From assembly GCF_014842265.1 (NCBI RefSeq), contig NZ_JACYVI010000001.1, forward strand, positions 496,001 through 560,000: a stretch of 64,000 nucleotides of DNA, given 5' to 3'. This DNA comes from Pseudomonas sp. CFBP 13711. Lineage in GTDB: Bacteria; Pseudomonadota; Gammaproteobacteria; Pseudomonadales; Pseudomonadaceae. The notes below the pieces were generated by a model. That model made no database searches. It was not told the origin of the DNA and was given only the letters and a program-made list of their open reading frames with translations. The first letter of the stretch is position 1, and each line of letters opens with the position of its first letter. Positions 59,139-64,000 of this stretch are shown one piece after another. A program made the position numbers and the translations under genes.

Positions 59139-59155
59139 TGATCAGCTCTTGCTCT

Positions 59156-59998
59156 TTATTCGGCTCGCGCCCGCACATGAATAACGGCGAAGGCTTCGTT
59201 TTGCACCAGTTCCACCAGTTGCTCCTTGACCAGTTCCAGCACGGCCATGAACGTCACCACCACGCCCAGCCGCCCCTCTTCTGCTGTGAACAGCTCGGCA
59301 AAGGGCACGAAACCCGCGCCTTTCAAGCGCTCCAGCACGTCACTCATGCGCTCGCGGGTGGACAGCGCCTCGCGGCTGACCTGATGGCTTTCGAACATGT
59401 CGCCACGGCGCAGCACGTCGGCCATCGACATCAACAGCTCTTCGAGGGCGACATCCGGCAGTAACTTGCGCACCCGCGCTTCGGGCGCCTCAAGCCTGGG
59501 TATAAATACATCACGGCCCACGCGAGACAGCTGGTCGATGCCTTCAGCTGCCGCCTTGAACCGCTCGTATTGCTGCAAGCGGCGAATCAGCTCGGCGCGA
59601 GGGTCACCCTCTTCCTCCTCGGCCATTTCCGAGCGCGGCAGCAACATACGCGATTTGATCTCGGCAAGCATGGCCGCCATGACCAGATACTCGGCGGCGA
59701 GCTCCAGACGCACGGTTTTCATCAGCTCGACGTAACCCATGTACTGGCGGGTGATTTCCGCCACGGGGATGTCGAGGATGTTGATGTTCTGTTTGCGAAT
59801 CAGGTAAAGCAGCAGGTCTAGCGGGCCTTCGAAGGCTTCGAGGAACACTTCCAGCGCATCCGGCGGGATGTACAGGTCGACCGGCATCTGTGTGACGGCC
59901 TGACCATAGACCATCGCAAACGGCAGCTCTTGCTGGGCGTTGGCCTGCGGGTCGATGTGAGCGTCGGTCTGAACATCCAGCGTTTGCGCCTGGGTCAC
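59156..59998 (-). CDS. scpA: Segregation and condensation protein A
   Basis: 280 residues. Kleisin subunit bridging Smc heads. The start is the GTG whose GTGA overlaps the stop codon of the YciO-like gene by four bases. Kleisin pattern: EVFLEAFEGPLDLLLYLIRK, then NINILDIPVAEITRQYMGYV and YLVMAAMLAEIKSRMLLP. The winged helix lies at the C-terminus. It is in a run with the YciO-like gene upstream and scpB downstream. Confidence 0.95.
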   Translation of the reverse strand: MTQAQTLDVQTDAHIDPQANAQQELPFAMVYGQAVTQMPVDLYIPPDALEVFLEAFEGPLDLLLYLIRKQNINILDIPVAEITRQYMGYVELMKTVRLELAAEYLVMAAMLAEIKSRMLLPRSEMAEEEEGDPRAELIRRLQQYERFKAAAEGIDQLSRVGRDVFIPRLEAPEARVRKLLPDVALEELLMSMADVLRRGDMFESHQVSREALSTRERMSDVLERLKGAGFVPFAELFTAEEGRLGVVVTFMAVLELVKEQLVELVQNEAFAVIHVRARAE

Positions 59999-60627
59999 TC
60001 GACTTCGACCCCGAACGGCGTCGGATCGCCGCAACCCACGCGCACCACTTGGGGCTCGCCATCGGTCAGGTTGACCACGGTCGACGCCGAAATGCCGCCC
60101 TCGCCTGCGTCGATGATCAGGTCGACCTGATGCTCGAGAATCCCGCGCATCTCGTAAGGGTCACTCATCGGAATGGTCTCGCCGGGCAGGATCAGGCTGA
60201 CGCTCATCAGCGGCTCGCCCAGTTCCTGCAACAGCGCCTGCGCAATGGGATGACCCGGCACGCGCAAACCAATGGTCCGCCGCTTGGGGTGCAGGACCAG
60301 ACGCGGCACGTCACGGGTGGCGCCGAGGATAAAGGTGTACGGCCCCGGCGTGTGCGCCTTGAGCACGCGAAACGCCGCCGTGTCGACCTTGGCGAACAAC
60401 CCGAGCTGGGACAGGTCGCTGCACATCAGCGTGAAGTTGTGTTTGTCATCGAGCTGACGCAAGCGACGGATGCGCTCGACGGCGGTCTTGTCGCCCATCT
60501 GGCAACCCAACGCGTAGGACGAATCGGTGGGATACACCACCAGACCGCCCGCCCGGATGATTTCCACGGCCTGCTTGATCAGGCGCGCTTGCGGATTCTC
60601 CGGGTGGACCTGGAAAAATTGACTCAC
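59995..60627 (-). CDS. YciO-like threonylcarbamoyl-AMP synthase family protein
   Basis: 210 residues, starting at the GTG of SQFFQVHPENPQ with AGGAA eight bases upstream; a longer frame overlaps the next gene and is rejected. YrdC-fold features: RAGGLVVYPTDSSYALGCQM, then KHNFTLMCSDLSQLG and LRVPGHPIAQALLQELG. It resembles E. coli YciO, a relative of TsaC/TsaC2 with unproven tRNA t6A activity. It is 13 bases downstream of the PHP gene. Confidence 0.88.
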   Translation of the reverse strand: MSQFFQVHPENPQARLIKQAVEIIRAGGLVVYPTDSSYALGCQMGDKTAVERIRRLRQLDDKHNFTLMCSDLSQLGLFAKVDTAAFRVLKAHTPGPYTFILGATRDVPRLVLHPKRRTIGLRVPGHPIAQALLQELGEPLMSVSLILPGETIPMSDPYEMRGILEHQVDLIIDAGEGGISASTVVNLTDGEPQVVRVGCGDPTPFGVEVE

Positions 60628-60640
60628 GGTAATTTCCTGT

Positions 60641-61501
60641 TCAGACGGCAGTAGGCTGGTCATGTTTGAACCGACACCAAAGGGGGGGCAGGTCTTCGGG
60701 CAATGGGCGATAAACGCCGATTTCAGACCATGCGCCTGGGGCATGAAAATCACTGCCGGCACTGACCAGCAGACCGAACTCACGGGCCAGAATCGCCAGA
60801 CTGCCGACCTGATCGGCAGGCTGCAGGCCGTTGACCACTTCTATTGCGTGGCCGCCGGCCTGGATGAAGTCAGCGACCAGCTTGCGACGCTTGCTGCGGG
60901 TGAAATCGTAATGCGAAGGGTGCGCAAGGCTGATCCAGGCTCCGGCGGCGCGCAGGGTCGCCACCGTTTCCTCAAGGGTCGGCCAGTGTTGCTTGACGTC
61001 GCCCAGCCTGCCCGCACCGAGCCATTTGCGAAACGCTTCGGCGCGATCTTTGACGAACCCTTGATTCACCAGAAAGTCGGCAAAATGCGGTCGGGCCGGC
61101 GCATTGCCGCTGTCACCCAGTGCCTGCTGCACTGCGCGCGCACCTTCGAGCGCGCCGGGCATACCTTTCATCGCCAACTTGCGGCTTATTTCTTCGGCCC
61201 GCAACCAGCGTCCGGTGTGCAATTGCTCGATGGCTTCACGCAATTGCGGGGCATCCACATCGAATGCATAGCCCAGCACATGAATGGTGGCACCGCCCCA
61301 GGTGCAGGACAGTTCGATGCCATCGATCAGCTGCATACCCAGCGCAACCGCCGCAGTACGGGCTTCAGCCAGGCCTTCGAGGGTGTCGTGATCGGTCAGC
61401 GCGAGGACTTTCACGCCGTGCTCATGGGCACGCGCGACGAGTACCGCGGGCGCAAGGGCGCCATCGGAAGCGGTACTGTGGCAGTGCAGATCGACGTTCA
61501 T
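60641..61501 (-). CDS. PHP-domain phosphoesterase (RNase AM/YciV-like)
   Basis: 286 residues. The PHP motifs are intact: MNVDLHCHSTASDGAL, ALTDHDTLEGLAEA, LIDGIELSCTWGG, SLAHPSHYDFTRSK and SAGSDFHAPGAW. Relatives are YciV/Rnm, which trims 5' ends of rRNA and degrades short RNA or 3',5'-bisphosphate nucleotides with a tri-metal site. It is the first gene of the run PHP-yciO-scpA-scpB and divergent from yciB. Confidence 0.92.
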   Translation of the reverse strand: MNVDLHCHSTASDGALAPAVLVARAHEHGVKVLALTDHDTLEGLAEARTAAVALGMQLIDGIELSCTWGGATIHVLGYAFDVDAPQLREAIEQLHTGRWLRAEEISRKLAMKGMPGALEGARAVQQALGDSGNAPARPHFADFLVNQGFVKDRAEAFRKWLGAGRLGDVKQHWPTLEETVATLRAAGAWISLAHPSHYDFTRSKRRKLVADFIQAGGHAIEVVNGLQPADQVGSLAILAREFGLLVSAGSDFHAPGAWSEIGVYRPLPEDLPPLWCRFKHDQPTAV

Positions 61502-61566
61502 AGGGGCGCTTTCGCAGTCATTGATGTTTGTTATTATGCCGTCACATCCAGCTTCTGGCTCTTACT

Positions 61567-62175
61567 GTGAAACAATTCATCGACTTCATCCCGCTCATCC
61601 TGTTCTTCATCGTTTACAAAATCAGCCCGCAAGCCGTCGATGTCCTTGGCCACAGCTTCATGGTAGGCGGGATTTACAGCGCCACCGCGATGCTGATCGC
61701 CAGTTCCCTGGTGGTCTACGGCGTCCTTTATTTCCGGCAGGGCAAACTGGAAAAGAGTCAGTGGCTGACGCTGATTGCCTGTCTGGTCTTCGGTAGCCTG
61801 ACCCTGGCTTTCCACAGCGAAACCTTCCTGAAGTGGAAAGCCCCGGTGGTCAACTGGGTCTTCGCGCTGATCTTTGCCGGCAGCCACTTCATTGGTGACC
61901 GCCTGTTGATTCAACGCATCATGGGCCACGCGCTGACCCTGCCGCAGGCGGTCTGGACCAAGCTGAATATTGCCTGGATCGTGTTCTTCCTGTTCTGCGG
62001 CGCGGCCAATCTCTATGTGGCCTTTACCTATCAAGAATTCTGGGTCGACTTCAAGGTGTTCGGCAGCCTGGGCATGACCCTGCTGTTCCTGGTGGGCCAA
62101 GGCATCTACCTGGCTCGCCACATCCATGACGCCGACCCGTCCACCCAGCCTTCAAACAAGAAAAGAGAGGACTGA
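61567..62175 (+). CDS. yciB: Inner-membrane septation protein YciB
   Basis: 202 residues with about five membrane helices. The GTG preceding [20 protein letters not shown] is the start, as in other Pseudomonas; the upstream residues of the open frame are not conserved. Family segments: [21 protein letters not shown] ([20 protein letters not shown]) and [16 protein letters not shown]. The protein affects cell-envelope synthesis and septation. It abuts the yciI gene. Confidence 0.93.
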   Translation: MKQFIDFIPLILFFIVYKISPQAVDVLGHSFMVGGIYSATAMLIASSLVVYGVLYFRQGKLEKSQWLTLIACLVFGSLTLAFHSETFLKWKAPVVNWVFALIFAGSHFIGDRLLIQRIMGHALTLPQAVWTKLNIAWIVFFLFCGAANLYVAFTYQEFWVDFKVFGSLGMTLLFLVGQGIYLARHIHDADPSTQPSNKKRED

Positions 62176-62176
62176 C

Positions 62177-62476
62177 ATGCTCTACGCAATCGTGGCAACC
62201 GACGTCGCCAACTCGCTGGAAAAACGCCTGGCCGCGCGCCCTGCGCACCTTGATCGCCTGAACGCAATGAAGGCCGAAGGCCGCATCGTTCTCGCCGGTC
62301 CGATGCCAGCGGTGGACAGCATCGACCCGGGCACTGCAGGTTTTACCGGCAGCCTGATCGTCGCGGAATTCGAGTCCCTCAAGGACGCCCAGGCCTGGGC
62401 TGATGCCGATCCGTACGTTGCAGCCGGTGTCTACGCCGGCGTGGTCGTCAAACCGTTCAAGCAAGTCCTGCCCTGA
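62177..62476 (+). CDS. yciI: YciI-family protein
   Basis: 99 residues, starting [20 protein letters not shown], with GAGAGGA upstream. YCII ferredoxin-like fold with the conserved His/Asp region [20 protein letters not shown] and VKPFKQVLP at the end. It starts one base after the yciB stop codon, so translation is coupled. No reaction is established for the family. Confidence 0.93.
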   Translation: MLYAIVATDVANSLEKRLAARPAHLDRLNAMKAEGRIVLAGPMPAVDSIDPGTAGFTGSLIVAEFESLKDAQAWADADPYVAAGVYAGVVVKPFKQVLP

Positions 62477-62749
62477 TAGGCCTGACCAGCGCCCGGCTCC
62501 GTACATGAGCCGGACCGCCTTCAACCCGCTTTACATTGCTCACCCTTCGCACTGGCCTGCCGATAAGTTGCTAGAACCAAGAGCTTTGACGGCGGCTCAA
62601 AGAGGCACGGGCGGTCATGCCTTTGCGGGTAATGATCGAACAACAACGGTTTGTCGCGAGGGGCCGCGCAACAAGGGTGGCCCTCCAGTGCGGTATCTTT
62701 GCCAGCGGCCGGCGTAGACGTCGTCGGCAATGGCTAAATTGAGTGAGTC
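62477..62749. other. Intergenic region before the response regulator
   Basis: Contains GGCTCCGTACATGAGCC, a small hairpin at about 62493-62510 that may end the yciB-yciI transcript, then likely promoter sequence. No coding sequence is credible. Confidence 0.4.
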
Positions 62750-63427
62750 ATGAGCGAGCTGTTACTTATTGATGATGACCAGGAGCTGTGTGAGCTCCTG
62801 AGCAGTTGGTTGAGTCAGGAAGGGTTCGCCGTGCGCGCCTGCCACGATGGCCAGAGCGCGCGCAAGGCGCTCGCCGAATCCGCCCCCGCTGCGGTGGTGC
62901 TGGACGTGATGCTGCCCGACGGCAGCGGTCTGGAACTGCTCAAACAATTGCGCACCGATCACCCCGACCTTCCCGTGCTGATGCTGTCGGCGCGCGGCGA
63001 ACCGCTGGACCGCATCCTCGGTCTGGAACTGGGTGCCGACGATTACCTGGCCAAGCCCTGCGATCCCCGTGAACTGACGGCGCGTCTGCGCGCGGTCTTG
63101 CGCCGCAGCCATCCGACGGCGGTCTCGTCGCAGATCGAGCTGGGCGACCTGTGCTTCAGCCCGGCGCGGGGGGTGGTCACGATTGATGAGCAGGAATTCA
63201 CCCTGACCGTGTCCGAAGCGCGTCTGCTTGAGGCCTTGCTCGGCCAGCCCGGCGAGCCGCTCGAGAAGCAGGAGCTGGCGCAACTGGCCCTGGGTCGCAA
63301 GCTGACGCTCTACGACCGTAGCCTTGACATGCACGTCAGCAACCTGCGCAAGAAGATCGGCCCCCACGCCGACGGCCGCCCGCGCATAGTGGCCCTGCGC
63401 AGCCGTGGATATTATTACAGCCTCTGA
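62750..63427 (+). CDS. OmpR-family response regulator, CpxR-like
   Basis: 225 residues. Receiver domain 1-115: acidic pair LLIDDDQEL, phospho-acceptor Asp52 in VVLDVMLPDGSG, Lys in DDYLAKPCDPRE. The winged-helix DNA-binding domain is about 128-224, with the OmpR-type ending YDRSLDMHVSNLRKKIG and LRSRGYYYSL. The sequence and the Spy/CpxP-like gene 250 bases downstream suggest an envelope-stress system like CpxAR; the kinase gene is not in the window. Confidence 0.92.
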   Translation: MSELLLIDDDQELCELLSSWLSQEGFAVRACHDGQSARKALAESAPAAVVLDVMLPDGSGLELLKQLRTDHPDLPVLMLSARGEPLDRILGLELGADDYLAKPCDPRELTARLRAVLRRSHPTAVSSQIELGDLCFSPARGVVTIDEQEFTLTVSEARLLEALLGQPGEPLEKQELAQLALGRKLTLYDRSLDMHVSNLRKKIGPHADGRPRIVALRSRGYYYSL

Positions 63428-63451
63428 CGAGGGAGTTGGGAGCGTAAGCCT

Positions 63452-63534
63452 CAAGCTGCAAGCTGCAAGCTGCAAGTAAAAGCAACATCAGCGACGCGCA
63501 CTTCTTGTAGCTTGCCGCTTGAAGCTTACAGCTG
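63452..63534. repeat. Tandem AAGCTGC repeat with an inverse partner
   Basis: CAAGCTGC is repeated three times in a row, then about 28 bases later CTTGTAGCTTGCCGCTTGAA reads the inverse pattern. Together they can fold into a long stem between the response-regulator gene and the next one. Confidence 0.65.
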
Positions 63535-63683
63535 GGCGCGCACTCGGTAACCGGCCCATTACGTCAACACGCCAGCGCGCCCCCTTTACCCAAGCTTTAC
63601 CGACGCCTGACCTCCCTTGACCTTGATCTCCCTAAACTGGCCTCAACCGGCACAGAGCCGAAATCGAGACAAGGAGATTCACC

Positions 63684-64000
63684 ATGCGCAAGACTTTGAT
63701 GGCTTTGATGTTCGCCGCAGCCCTCCCTACCGTTGCAATGGCCATGCCTCCGGAAGGCGGCCCGATGGGTGGCCCTGGTGGTCCAGGCTTTGATGGGCCT
63801 GGCATGCATCACCGCAAAGGTCCTCTGGAACAGCTGAACCTGACCCCGGATCAACGTCAGCAAGTCGACAGGTTGATGGGCGCTCAATGGCACGGCCGCA
63901 ACGAGATCACCCAGAAGTACCTGGCCAAGCTGTCGGCTGCCGACCAGAAAGCGATGAAGGATGAACAGGAAGCTGCCCGGGCCAAAACCCAATCCGACAT
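63684..64000 (+). CDS. Spy/CpxP-like periplasmic protein (start only)
   Basis: The first 105 codons are present; the gene runs off the window. The ATG of MRKTLMALMFAAALPTVAMA follows AAGGAG, and residues 1-20 are a signal peptide. A Gly/Pro/Met-rich linker (MPPEGGPMGGPGGPGF) with His residues follows, which could bind metal. Then LEQLNLTPDQRQQVDRLM, the LTxxQ motif of Spy/CpxP chaperones that bind unfolded periplasmic proteins. It is probably a target of the response regulator upstream. Confidence 0.88.
   Translation, partial: MRKTLMALMFAAALPTVAMAMPPEGGPMGGPGGPGFDGPGMHHRKGPLEQLNLTPDQRQQVDRLMGAQWHGRNEITQKYLAKLSAADQKAMKDEQEAARAKTQSD

Overview
The window is a 64 kb piece of a Pseudomonas chromosome, most likely from the fluorescens/syringae side of the genus. 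The evidence is gene order and protein sequence: aotJQMOP-argR-aruCFGDBE, phhR/phhABC, alaS-lysC-csrA followed by tRNA-Ser and tRNA-Arg, amrZ, mqo, and many REP/REPIN repeats built on a core like GGGAGCGAGCTTGCTCGCGA. There is no rRNA, CRISPR array, insertion sequence or prophage. Third codon positions are GC-rich, which produces many long antisense open frames that are not genes.

Layout. 0-2.3 kb: a small exported protein, a beta-propeller lactonase and a small acidic protein. 2.3-9.4 kb: a sugar-acid catabolic cluster with two anion-type MFS carriers, an FAH-fold (AraD1-like) protein, a divergent IlvD/Edd dehydratase and an FCD-type GntR regulator. Two TNGTNNNACNA operators lie between the divergent arms. 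9.4-13.7 kb: a soluble histidine kinase and receiver-TPR pair, divergent from a chemoreceptor. 13.7-18.1 kb: malate:quinone oxidoreductase, then a CheB-like protein without its catalytic serine next to a membrane diguanylate cyclase. 18.2-21.4 kb: tRNA-Arg, small membrane proteins, amrZ with an AlgU-type promoter, and mgtE. 21.7-27.1 kb: a DUF4124 gene running into tRNAs, then csrA, lysC and alaS. 27.2-29.2 kb: threonine aldolase, and an FMN riboswitch ahead of a RibH2-type lumazine synthase.

29.5-43.1 kb is arginine uptake and the arginine succinyltransferase (AST) pathway, all on the minus strand. AotJQMP import arginine or ornithine, ArgR activates, and AruF/G, B, C, D and E convert arginine to glutamate and succinate. 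Sites matching the ArgR consensus TGTCGC-N8-AA lie upstream of aotJ and aruC. 43.3-44.2 kb is a gene-free block with a ~260 bp imperfect inverted repeat around a REPIN. 44.2-51.2 kb holds acetyl-CoA synthetase, a DUF2790 protein, and PhhR with phhABC for phenylalanine and tyrosine degradation. 51.7-54.9 kb: an MFS carrier, ArfB and an AroP-type permease with an unusual structured leader.

55.37-56.55 kb is the most novel locus. A 45-residue acidic peptide gene with a strong ribosome-binding site is followed by a terminator and then a 322-residue protein resembling M29 aminopeptidase/NicX metalloenzymes. A second terminator closes this two-gene unit, which sits between aroP and rluB and looks RiPP-like. 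56.6-62.5 kb is housekeeping: rluB, DUF1289, scpB, scpA, a YciO-like protein, a PHP phosphoesterase, yciB and yciI. The window ends with a CpxR-like response regulator and the start of a Spy/CpxP-like periplasmic protein.

Sequences matching the Hfq/Crc target motif AANAANAA lie just upstream of several catabolic genes (the dehydratase, both sugar-acid carriers, acs and phhA). This suggests shared carbon catabolite repression.
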